Assembly: GCF_002795825.1 (NCBI RefSeq) | Contig: NZ_CP018800.1 | Location: 558,001-622,000 of the forward strand | From: Mariprofundus ferrinatatus | GTDB lineage: Bacteria; Pseudomonadota; Zetaproteobacteria; Mariprofundales; Mariprofundaceae | Direction of reading: 5' to 3' | DNA: 64,000 nucleotides | Shown: positions 44,153 to 52,394 of the stretch, in pieces | How positions within the stretch are numbered: the first letter of the stretch is position 1 | How the letters are laid out: each line of letters starts with the position of its first letter | Notes under the pieces: model-generated | What the model saw: only the letters and a program-made list of their open reading frames with translations | The model's database searches: none | Told to the model about the DNA's origin: nothing | Position numbers and translations under genes: made by a program

Positions 44153-45261
44153 TGGCGAAGCTGGCCTTTCTTCTTGGAGTGCTGATGGCATTGGGGGGCT
44201 GCGCTGTTAAAGAGGGCGGGCAAACTGCCAGCGCTCACCAGGCAAAGGCTACTGGGCAGTCGGAAGCATCTGAAATCTTTAAGAAGCGCAAGCAGGCCAG
44301 GCGCAGCTCATTCGGCAGAGATGAACTTACTCCGTGGCGGGGGTTCAATGCACTGCAGACATCAAGGGTTGCCTGGGACTCTTCAGCGGCAAGAAGATCG
44401 CTTATGCGCATGGGGGCGGTTGGAGCCAACGCTGTCGCCCTGATCCCGTTTGTGAGGCAGAGCAGTCCCTATTCGACGGCTGTCATGGGCGCTAATAATG
44501 TGACCGATGCGCAGTTGATCGCAGCTATAAAGAGCGCACACGAGCTGGGAATGAAGGTGGTTGTAAAGCCTCAGATTCTTGTGACCGGATCATGGGCAGG
44601 AGAGATCAGTTTCACTGACAGCGGGCAGCGCGATCGCTGGTTCGATAGCTACTCGGCGCATATCATCAGGTATGCCAGGCTGTCGCAGAGCATGGGTGTC
44701 GAGGCATTTGCTATCGGTACCGAACTGTCGAAAATCGCCAAGGATCTGCCGTGGCCAAGGCTGATTTCGCAGCTGCGCCGAGAGTTCAGGGGTGTCCTGA
44801 CCTACGCCGCTCACAACGTTGAGGGAGTGGAAAGGTTCCCTTACTGGGACAAACTGGATGTGATCGGTATTTCATCCTACCCATCGCTTGGCGACATGGG
44901 CGAGTATGATGAGATGCTGGCCCACATTGAGCTCAACCTCTACAAGCTCAGTCAGGCCGTTAAGGCGAACAGGCGTAAGCCTGTATGGCTTCTTGAGGTT
45001 GGTATTCCCTCGGCTGAAGGTGCCTCGAGCCAGCCATGGGAGTGGAGGTCGCTGGGAAAAGGCGGCCAGCGTACGGATCTGACGATGCAGACCGCCGCCG
45101 TGGCAGCCTGGCTCAACGCGATCAAGCGGCTGCAATATGTGGACGGTGTTTTCCTCTGGTGCTGGTACAGTGACCCGCAGGCCGGAGGCGAGGAAAATAT
45201 TGATTATACTGTACAAAATAAACCGTCAGAAATAGTTATCAGGCAATACTGGAGAAATTAA
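44152..45261 (+). CDS. GH113-like glycoside hydrolase lipoprotein
   Basis: A 369-residue lipoprotein: the signal peptide ends in a lipobox (MALGGC, Cys about 17). The body is a TIM barrel like GH113 and related clan GH-A proteins. The expected acid/base is Glu191 in FAIGTEL, and the expected nucleophile is Glu282 in WLLEVG; KVVVKPQI and DVIGISSYPS are further barrel strands. Polysaccharide operons often carry such a hydrolase to trim or release polymer (compare BcsZ). A +2 residue of Ala suggests the outer membrane. The TTG at 44149 is a less likely start. Confidence 0.78.
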   Translation: MAKLAFLLGVLMALGGCAVKEGGQTASAHQAKATGQSEASEIFKKRKQARRSSFGRDELTPWRGFNALQTSRVAWDSSAARRSLMRMGAVGANAVALIPFVRQSSPYSTAVMGANNVTDAQLIAAIKSAHELGMKVVVKPQILVTGSWAGEISFTDSGQRDRWFDSYSAHIIRYARLSQSMGVEAFAIGTELSKIAKDLPWPRLISQLRREFRGVLTYAAHNVEGVERFPYWDKLDVIGISSYPSLGDMGEYDEMLAHIELNLYKLSQAVKANRRKPVWLLEVGIPSAEGASSQPWEWRSLGKGGQRTDLTMQTAAVAAWLNAIKRLQYVDGVFLWCWYSDPQAGGEENIDYTVQNKPSEIVIRQYWRN

Positions 45262-45274
45262 GGAAGGGGAAGGT

Positions 45275-46138
45275 ATGAATATGAAGAATTTTCTAAGCAG
45301 GACAGCAGCATCTTTTATTGTTGCCGGTGGTTTGGTTGCCGCCGGTTCGGTCACAGCCCAGGCAAGCGCCTACATGCTCTCTGAAGGTCAGAACATGTAT
45401 ACGACCGGATTTACCTATTCCACAGCGACTGACTGGTTCAATCAGAACAGGAACCGGGTACCGCAGGGTTGTACTTCCAAAGATTACAGCTGGAACAACT
45501 CTTACACCTACGGCTACTCCTATTATACCAACCTGTTCGCCAGCGCATCTCTGGCCAATCAGGCGTGTGGAGCGGGTGCCAAATCGACCGGTTTAGGGGA
45601 TGTTACCCTGGGCATTCGGGGCCGCCTTGATATCACCCGTAACGGCAGAACGTGGGAGCTGGCAGCGATCATTCCAACCGGCTATGACGCTCAGAGGATC
45701 AACCGCCTTGGATACGGAAAGTTCGGTCTCTGGGGTGGTGTGGCATTTTCATCACAGAACACCGGCTGGGAAGAGAAGGCGCCCTCCTACTGGGAAGTCG
45801 GAACAGGTCTCAACTACTGGTTTGGCTCACCTGCCACACAGTGGAAGAGCTATGCGAAATGGTCCTGGCGCCTGGATGAAGATGGTGTGAACCGTATCGT
45901 TCTTAAGGGAACGCTCAAGCTTTCACTAAGGGATCATACGCCAGAGCCTATTCCTGCAGCCGGTGGCTTTTTCCGTAACTCAGGTGACTATGACGCGGGA
46001 GTTATCCAGGCTTCCTATGCGCGCAGGGTCTCTGATCAGTGGACAGTGGGTTTTGGCGTAGGTGAAACTATCTGGGGCCGCAATGTCAGTGCTTCGCGTT
46101 TTGCTGATATCTCGTTTACATACAGTTGGGATGACTGA
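45275..46138 (+). CDS. Outer-membrane beta-barrel protein
   Basis: A 287-residue exported protein. A clear signal peptide (TAASFIVAGGLVAAGSVTAQ then ASA) precedes alternating polar and aromatic strands such as YMLSEGQNMYTTGFTYS, FGLWGGVAFS and YWEVGTGLNYWFG. The C-terminus (FADISFTYSWDD) has the aromatic strand pattern, though not the ideal final Phe. It may be the pore that lets the polymer out, as no BcsC/AlgE-like gene is present; that is inferred from context only. An AAGGAAGGGGAAGG site precedes the ATG. Confidence 0.65.
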   Translation: MNMKNFLSRTAASFIVAGGLVAAGSVTAQASAYMLSEGQNMYTTGFTYSTATDWFNQNRNRVPQGCTSKDYSWNNSYTYGYSYYTNLFASASLANQACGAGAKSTGLGDVTLGIRGRLDITRNGRTWELAAIIPTGYDAQRINRLGYGKFGLWGGVAFSSQNTGWEEKAPSYWEVGTGLNYWFGSPATQWKSYAKWSWRLDEDGVNRIVLKGTLKLSLRDHTPEPIPAAGGFFRNSGDYDAGVIQASYARRVSDQWTVGFGVGETIWGRNVSASRFADISFTYSWDD

Positions 46139-46145
46139 GGTGACT

Positions 46146-48125
46146 ATGCTAAAACATAAATTGATCCGTCTGGCTGCAACAGCGTGTGCTGTGATGCTTG
46201 CTCCCATGATCGCTTACTCTGCAACTGATCATGAATTTAAAGAGGGGCACTTCCACTACTCTGATGAGGCGCTCGCCAATGCCAGAAAAGATGTCAAGAT
46301 GGTGGATATCAATGTATCCATGAATGGTACCGACGCCAGAGTGCTTTTCCTCAAGGATCCCAACGACAAATCGACTTTTGCTGCCGACTTTTCGATTGAG
46401 GGTGAGCGCTTTGAGGGAAGAATCAAGTCGTTCGGCAGCTCCACCCGCGCCATGAAGAAGAAGTCGATCATCCTGAAGATCAAGGGTGAGAAGTGGAAGG
46501 GTTACAAGAACATCTCTCTCAACTCTATGGGGTCTGACGGTTCGATGATGCGGGCCTGGATGGCGTGGGAACTGATGCGCGATATGGGTATGGTGGTGCC
46601 AGAAACCTACTATGCCCGGTTGAATATCAACGGTGAGTTTATCGGTTATTTCCTCTATATCGAGTGGTTGGGTGGTCGTTTTCTTGAGCGCAACGGTTAT
46701 GGCGCAGCCACGGAATTCTACCAGGCAACCGACGCCACCTATTGCGGAGATTTCAGGCACAGCCATGAGGTCGACAACTGCTGGACGAAGCTGGCTCCAC
46801 AAGGGGACGACAAATCCTCAATGAAGTCATTTGCCAGTGCCGTGCGTTCAGCTCCAATGGAGACATTCGATAAGTTTGTTGCGCAGAACTTCGATGATGA
46901 TTCACTGGTCAACTGGATTGTGACCAACACGCTGGTAAGTAATGGCGACACCTATAACAAAAATTATTTCATGGCCAAATCGGATAAAACCAAGAAGTGG
47001 CGGGTAATCCCATGGGATTATGATCTGACCTTCGGACAATCGTTCGATATGTTCGTGAAGTTTCCCGAGAGCCTTTTCAACGAGCGCTTCCAGTATTACT
47101 ACACCCCGGATCTGGGCGTCTTTAATCCGATGAAGGCCAAGACGCTGCTCAATGAGACGCTGAAGGCCCAGTTTTATGCGAAACTCAAACATCTGATCGG
47201 CAAGGAGAAAAACGGCCCTGAGAAGACCTTCGGCTGGTTCTCGCCAACCGTGATGCACGCCCGTGTTGAAAACCTTGCCCATGTGCTTGAAGCAGGGCAG
47301 GTCAAGCAGAAGTATGGTGCCCGTTCGCCTGAATCATATGACGAACAGTACGATGCCGTTTCGCACTTCGGACTTGCAAGACCATTCTACCTCGAGTCCA
47401 ATCTCTTCAGCACATTCGAGTGGTCCTATCGCAATACGGAGCAGATGAAGGAGTATGTGGCCTTTACACAGGGCAAGGATCTCTTCCCGGGATATCTTGA
47501 GAAAAAGGCAGATGAGGCACCGTCATCGAAGCTTGCCAAGGCCTCTGATGTTAAAAAGATCAAGGCTGATATCGCACCGGTTGGTGAGGCCAAGAAGGGG
47601 CTCGACGAGCATGAGTTCATGGCCAAGCTGCTCGAGAAGCCATTTACCGGCCGAAACGCATCTGTATCTTCCGATGACTCATTGGTGGTATTCGACCCGG
47701 GTTACGGTTATTTCCTGACGCGTCTTGATTTCAAGTCAAGTTACAAAGTGGCTGATTTTCAGGCAGAGGCTGAAGGTTTTAAGCCGCCGACTTACATTTT
47801 CGAAGGCACCTCTCCCGATCAGTGTATCCAGCGCTCATGGGTGCTCTTCTCGAGGATTCCTTCACTAAATATCAAAGCGGATATCATGCTGGAGTATTTT
47901 GATGAGCATTCGCAGAAAAATGAGCTGGGCGGCATTAAGAATGAGCATGCAGTCAACCTCTGGGTACATAAGGGTGAAGCATGGATGCCGCTGATGACTG
48001 AAGTGAACCAGAAGTCGAACACCCTGAAAACTTACGATTTCAACCTGCAGGCAGGAAGGATTTACCGTTTTATCGCCTGTGCAGCTCCGGAATCCAAGCT
48101 CTACAGCAAGCCAGTGGGCAGGTGA
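46146..48125 (+). CDS. CotH-family kinase-like secreted protein
   Basis: A 659-residue exported protein. A signal peptide (LIRLAATACAVMLAPMIAYSA) is followed by a CotH kinase-like domain: FEGRIKSFGSSTRAMKKKSI (Lys-rich nucleotide loop region), YKNISLNSMGSDGSMMR, and VIPWDYDLTFG with acidic residues Asp291 and Asp293 in the catalytic position. CotH proteins phosphorylate spore-coat proteins in Bacillus and have related extracellular kinase members elsewhere. The last 200 residues have no recognised domain. The ATG at 46146 gives the signal peptide; it lies seven bases after the preceding stop and the gene ends the operon. Confidence 0.82.
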   Translation: MLKHKLIRLAATACAVMLAPMIAYSATDHEFKEGHFHYSDEALANARKDVKMVDINVSMNGTDARVLFLKDPNDKSTFAADFSIEGERFEGRIKSFGSSTRAMKKKSIILKIKGEKWKGYKNISLNSMGSDGSMMRAWMAWELMRDMGMVVPETYYARLNINGEFIGYFLYIEWLGGRFLERNGYGAATEFYQATDATYCGDFRHSHEVDNCWTKLAPQGDDKSSMKSFASAVRSAPMETFDKFVAQNFDDDSLVNWIVTNTLVSNGDTYNKNYFMAKSDKTKKWRVIPWDYDLTFGQSFDMFVKFPESLFNERFQYYYTPDLGVFNPMKAKTLLNETLKAQFYAKLKHLIGKEKNGPEKTFGWFSPTVMHARVENLAHVLEAGQVKQKYGARSPESYDEQYDAVSHFGLARPFYLESNLFSTFEWSYRNTEQMKEYVAFTQGKDLFPGYLEKKADEAPSSKLAKASDVKKIKADIAPVGEAKKGLDEHEFMAKLLEKPFTGRNASVSSDDSLVVFDPGYGYFLTRLDFKSSYKVADFQAEAEGFKPPTYIFEGTSPDQCIQRSWVLFSRIPSLNIKADIMLEYFDEHSQKNELGGIKNEHAVNLWVHKGEAWMPLMTEVNQKSNTLKTYDFNLQAGRIYRFIACAAPESKLYSKPVGR

Positions 48126-48171
48126 TAGCTTCTAGCGGTATATAGTCTTCCGGCGTATGCCTGTAATAACA

Positions 48172-48209
48172 GGGGACCCCGGCTTGATCGGGGTTCCCCT
48201 TTGTTTTTT
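48172..48209 (+). terminator. Rho-independent terminator of the exopolysaccharide operon
   Basis: GGGGACCCCG (48172-48181) pairs with CGGGGTTCCCC (48189-48199) with one bulged T, then TTTGTTTTTT. It marks the end of the operon starting at 38215. The rest up to 48350 holds nothing else I can support. Confidence 0.88.
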
Positions 48210-48350
48210 AATGGCACCGGCGCAATTTTGAGTAGCCATCTGTTCCGGGGGATGAAATCTTATCGGATCGGGATTAGTGTCAGGGAGAGGGAGTTGCTGC
48301 GAATTGAGAGATATGTTTTTTCACAAAAGGCCTTACGGCGATGGTGCTGA

Positions 48351-49622
48351 ATGACGAATCTGATCGCTAGAGCGTGGGCGGATTTTCGCAGCCCGGAGGG
48401 TGTTGCGACCCTGCGCTTTGCCATTCGCCTGTTTCTGATCCTTCTGGCCTACTATCTGCTGAAACCGGTTCGTGAGGAGCTGATTCTCGATGGCGGCAGC
48501 GCCGAGATCCGTAGCTATGCACTGGCCGGACAGGCGGCACTGCTGCTGATACTCGTGCCATTCTACAGTCAGATCATCAAACACCTGCATGGTGACAAGC
48601 TGTTCCATATCGTCACCCTCTTTCTGGCAGCCAATATCGGGGTCTTCTACCTGCTCGGCTCGTCTGGTATGGATATCGGTGTGCCGTTCTTTATCTGGCT
48701 CGGCATATTCTCCGTCGTGCAGATCTCCCAGTTCTGGACCATGGTCAGCGATTATCACTGCGTGGAGAAGGGCAAGCGACTGACCTCCTACATAGCGATT
48801 GGTGGTTCGCTCGGTGCCATGATCGGGGCGATGATTGCCAAAACGCTCTATCTTGAACTCGGGGCCTTCGGCCTGATGCTTCTGGCGATCGGCATGCTGG
48901 TGGTGGCTGTGGTTTTGCCGGGCGCCAATGTGGAGATGCGCAAAGATCATCATGATGAATCGAATGATGAGTCGATCAGGCATATGCTGGGCGGCCTGAA
49001 AAGGGTAATGGATGTTCCCTACCTGCGCTGGATTGCTGCCTCCGTGGTGCTGCTCAACCTGATCAACTCAACCGGCGAGTATATTCTCGCCGACTTTGTA
49101 ACAGCTGAGAAAAGCGGCAAGGAGATCGGCGAGTTTTACTCTACGTTCTACCTCTATGTGAACATTGCCACGCTGGTTCTGCAGGCATTTGTCGTGCGGC
49201 CTCTGTATCAGGTGATCGGAGTGGGAGGGGCTTTGATCAGTCTGGCAGTGTTCAATCTTTCGATGTACCTCTCTGTACTCGCCTTCCCGGTTCTGGCCTG
49301 GTTTGCGATCGTGAAGATGGCCGATAACAGTATTGATTACTCGGTTGCTAATACGACCAAACAGATTCTTTTTCTTCCGCTGGACAGGTTTACCCGTTAC
49401 GAGGGAATGCTCGCCGTAAATACCTTTTTTACACGTTTTGGAGACCTGATTCAGGGTGGTATTATTTTCTTAGTCATCTCCGTTTTGGCCCTGCCAACCA
49501 TGTTTCTGGTCGGCAGCAATATCGTGCTCTGTCTGCTGTGGCTGTTTGTGACATTCAATGTCAGCAAGCGCTTTAAAAAGTGGAGTAAAGAGTCCGATGG
49601 CTTAGAGGAGCCGGCAGCATGA
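48351..49622 (+). CDS. NTP/NDP exchange (TLC) translocase-like membrane protein
   Basis: A 423-residue protein with about 12 helices. It carries the N-terminal YYLLKPVREELILDGG seen in TLC/Npt nucleotide translocase relatives of free-living bacteria, followed by ISQFWTMVSDY and GSLGAMIGAMIAK. In obligate intracellular bacteria this family swaps ATP for ADP, but free-living members have no settled role. It follows the exopolysaccharide operon after a terminator and precedes manC by 21 nt. A role in precursor or polymer export is only a contextual guess. Confidence 0.75.
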   Translation: MTNLIARAWADFRSPEGVATLRFAIRLFLILLAYYLLKPVREELILDGGSAEIRSYALAGQAALLLILVPFYSQIIKHLHGDKLFHIVTLFLAANIGVFYLLGSSGMDIGVPFFIWLGIFSVVQISQFWTMVSDYHCVEKGKRLTSYIAIGGSLGAMIGAMIAKTLYLELGAFGLMLLAIGMLVVAVVLPGANVEMRKDHHDESNDESIRHMLGGLKRVMDVPYLRWIAASVVLLNLINSTGEYILADFVTAEKSGKEIGEFYSTFYLYVNIATLVLQAFVVRPLYQVIGVGGALISLAVFNLSMYLSVLAFPVLAWFAIVKMADNSIDYSVANTTKQILFLPLDRFTRYEGMLAVNTFFTRFGDLIQGGIIFLVISVLALPTMFLVGSNIVLCLLWLFVTFNVSKRFKKWSKESDGLEEPAA

Positions 49623-49643
49623 ACAATTTTGTGGGGGAGCATT

Positions 49644-51056
49644 ATGGCAACATCAGTTAAGGGAATCATTCTTGCAGGCGGATCAGGCAGTCGCCTCTGG
49701 CCCCTATCAAGGCAGCAGCTTCCCAAGCAGTTTCTCAATATCGGCGGGGCTAGCAGCATGCTCAGCGCAACCATTGAGCGCCTTGACCCCCTGGTGGGCC
49801 ATGATGATATCTGGGTCGTTACGGGGGAAACGCATGCGACCGGTGAGGCGTTCTCTGAGCTGGAGGGGCTGAACCAGATTCTTGAGCCGTGTGGCCGTAA
49901 TACAGCGCCCGCTATCGCCATTGCTGCAGCACTGATGCAGGACCTCAGCGGCGAGGATCCGGTTATGGTGGTGCTCCCGGCCGACCATATCGTGGCCAAC
50001 AAGGAGGCCTTTCAGGCATGCCTGAGCAAGGCGATTGAGGTGGCCCAGGAGGATCGGCTGGTCACTTTCGGCATTGTGCCCAACGCACCAGAAACCGGGT
50101 TTGGTTATATTCAGGCTGATGCGGCCGGCGGAGACGGTGTCCGAAAAGTGCTGCGCTTCGTGGAGAAACCCGATATCCAGAATGCTCAGCGCATGTTGGA
50201 TGACGGTAATTACTACTGGAACTCCGGCATGTTTGTCTGGAAGGCATCTGTAATTATCGAAGAGGTGGAGAAATACATTCCTGAGATGGCGGCGCTGCTG
50301 AATGAGATGAGGAGTCGCTGGAACGGCAAAGAGAAATGGCAGGAGGTGATTCGCAGCAGTTTTGAGAAGATGCCCGACATTTCGATCGACTACGGCATCA
50401 TGGAACGGTCAGAACGGGTCTCTCTGGTGCCTGCTGAGATCGGCTGGTCCGATGTTGGAAGCTGGGATGCGGTCCATGAAATGGCGAAACATGATGCTGA
50501 TGGTAATGAGATGAGCGGTAATGTGATGGCAATCGATTGCCGCAACACCCTGCTTCGAAGTGAGAAGGCGCTGATCGCCGCGGTAGGGATTGAAGACATT
50601 ATTGCCGTTGAAACACCCGATGCGATTCTGCTCTGCAAGGCGGGGCAGAGTCAGCGAGTGAAGGAGATTGTCGACAACCTGAAAGAGGGTGAGGGACGTT
50701 ACCATGTCGAGCATGTCACGGTGCGCAGGCCCTGGGGAAGCTATACGGTACTGGAGGCTCGCGGTGATGGCTATCAGATCAAGCGGATTGAGGTGAAACC
50801 GGGCGCTCGTCTGAGCATGCAGTCGCACCAGCACAGAACCGAGCACTGGGTCGTGGTTGCGGGAACTGCGACTGTTACCTGCGGCAATCTGGTTAAAACC
50901 GTGTCCAAAAATGAAAGCGCCTATATTCGAATCGGTGAGGTCCATCGCCTGGAAAATCGCGGCAAGATTCCCGTACAGCTGATCGAAGTTCAGGTGGGCG
51001 ATTATCTCGGCGAGGATGATATTGAACGTTTTGAGGATATGTACGGCCGCACCTGA
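49644..51056 (+). CDS. manC: Mannose-1-phosphate guanylyltransferase / mannose-6-phosphate isomerase
   Basis: A 470-residue bifunctional enzyme of the ManC/AlgA type that provides GDP-mannose. The N-terminal nucleotidyltransferase shows ILAGGSGSRLWPLSRQQLPK and FVEKPD. The C-terminal cupin isomerase has RPWGSYTVLEARGDGYQIKR and SMQSHQHRTEHWVVVAG with metal-binding His residues. The ATG at 49644 follows GTGGGGGAGC. Location after the polymer operon suggests mannose or a derived sugar in the product. Confidence 0.93.
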   Translation: MATSVKGIILAGGSGSRLWPLSRQQLPKQFLNIGGASSMLSATIERLDPLVGHDDIWVVTGETHATGEAFSELEGLNQILEPCGRNTAPAIAIAAALMQDLSGEDPVMVVLPADHIVANKEAFQACLSKAIEVAQEDRLVTFGIVPNAPETGFGYIQADAAGGDGVRKVLRFVEKPDIQNAQRMLDDGNYYWNSGMFVWKASVIIEEVEKYIPEMAALLNEMRSRWNGKEKWQEVIRSSFEKMPDISIDYGIMERSERVSLVPAEIGWSDVGSWDAVHEMAKHDADGNEMSGNVMAIDCRNTLLRSEKALIAAVGIEDIIAVETPDAILLCKAGQSQRVKEIVDNLKEGEGRYHVEHVTVRRPWGSYTVLEARGDGYQIKRIEVKPGARLSMQSHQHRTEHWVVVAGTATVTCGNLVKTVSKNESAYIRIGEVHRLENRGKIPVQLIEVQVGDYLGEDDIERFEDMYGRT

Positions 51057-51163
51057 TCTGATGTGGCGGGTTAATCCTCAAGGGTTTCCGTGTTCCTGAG
51101 TCGATTCTGATGTATGCGCCTTGCCCTTGCAAAGCTGGCCTTTGCAGGGAGTATTGGCATACG

Positions 51164-52393
51164 ATGAAGTCGATCAGGGTCATATCTGGCATTGTTGCAC
51201 TGTTGCTTATGTCGCTCTCCTCTCAGGTGAGTGCAGTAGCTGGTGATGGCCTGGTTCGCGATGTGCGTCTCTGGACCGCCCCTGATCATTCGCGTCTGGT
51301 ATTCGACCTGAATCAGAAGATTGAATATAAAGTTTTTCCTCTTCATAACCCTGAGCGCATAGTTATTGATATGGAAAGGACCCAGCTGAAAGCGAATCTG
51401 AACAGCCTGCAGCTTCCGGATCCGGTTGTGCAGAGTATTCGCCATGGAAAACCGACTTCCGGCACACTACGCGTGGTGATGGATGTGAAGGAGAGGGTGC
51501 AGCCGCGCACATTCCTGCTCAAGCCGATGCAGGGGAAACCTTACCGTCTGGTGGTGGATCTCTCTCGCCCTGAACAGGCGAAACAGGCAGCCATGCGATC
51601 CGGTGAATCCAGGGCGAAAAAGGGGCTGGTGATTGCGATTGATGCCGGCCACGGGGGTGAAGACCCGGGAGCGATCGGTCCTCGTAAGTTATACGAGAAA
51701 ACAGTGACGCTGGCGGTAGCAAAAGAGCTTGCCAAGATCGTGGATGCGACACCGGGTATGAATGCGGTGCTGATTCGAAACGGTGACTATTTTGTACCGT
51801 TGAAGAAGAGGGTTTATCTGGCACGCAAGGCCAAGGCAGACATGATGATCAGTATCCATGCTGATGCGGTTCGTCAGCGTAATGTTGAAGGCTCAAGTGT
51901 CTATACGCTCTCTGAACGTGGGGCCACACAGGATCGGGCCGCAAGGGCGCTGGCCGCAAAAGAGAATGCCGCTGATGAGGTGGGAGGAGTCGAGTTTGAT
52001 ACGGTGGATGATCCGATGGTGACACAGATTCTTGGTGACATGTTCCGTCGCGACAGCCTCAACAGCTCGCAAATCCTCGCAGAGTCAATTATCGGCAAGC
52101 TCAAACATGCCGGACCGGTCAAATACAGTGCCCCGAAACGGGCGCGCTTTTTCGTACTGGGTGCTATGGAGATTCCAAGTGTGCTGGTCGAGCTGGATTA
52201 TATCTCCAATCCAGCCCGGGAGAAGAAACTGAAAAGCAGGGACCACCAGAAGAAGCTGGCATCCGCACTGTTCAACGCCAGCGTAAGTTTTTTCCAGAAG
52301 ATGGGGCGGCTTAAGAGCACACCTGATCAGGCAATGCTTCCTGCCGATTCAGCAACTGCCTTGCAGTATGCTGTGAGCGAGCAGGGGCTCTGA
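51164..52393 (+). CDS. amiC: N-acetylmuramoyl-L-alanine amidase (AmiC type)
   Basis: A 409-residue periplasmic zinc amidase that splits septal peptidoglycan. A signal peptide (ISGIVALLLMSLSSQVSA) leads to an AMIN domain (about 25-130) and an Amidase_3 domain (about 155-385) with IDAGHGGEDPGAIG, SIHADA and the catalytic Glu in LVELDYISN. The ATG at 51164 yields a proper signal peptide; the upstream frame does not. It is followed by msbA. Confidence 0.93.
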   Translation: MKSIRVISGIVALLLMSLSSQVSAVAGDGLVRDVRLWTAPDHSRLVFDLNQKIEYKVFPLHNPERIVIDMERTQLKANLNSLQLPDPVVQSIRHGKPTSGTLRVVMDVKERVQPRTFLLKPMQGKPYRLVVDLSRPEQAKQAAMRSGESRAKKGLVIAIDAGHGGEDPGAIGPRKLYEKTVTLAVAKELAKIVDATPGMNAVLIRNGDYFVPLKKRVYLARKAKADMMISIHADAVRQRNVEGSSVYTLSERGATQDRAARALAAKENAADEVGGVEFDTVDDPMVTQILGDMFRRDSLNSSQILAESIIGKLKHAGPVKYSAPKRARFFVLGAMEIPSVLVELDYISNPAREKKLKSRDHQKKLASALFNASVSFFQKMGRLKSTPDQAMLPADSATALQYAVSEQGL

Positions 52394-52394
52394 G

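Noticed and set aside
37670-48209. Genomic island integrated at tRNA-Asn
   Set aside because: No integrase, no repeat of the tRNA 3' end downstream, and the tRNA has its own terminator. Base composition of the operon looks like the rest.
48210-48350. Promoter for the TLC-like translocase gene
   Set aside because: Only poorly spaced elements (TTGCTG, TATGTT with a 12-nt spacer) could be found, so none is called.
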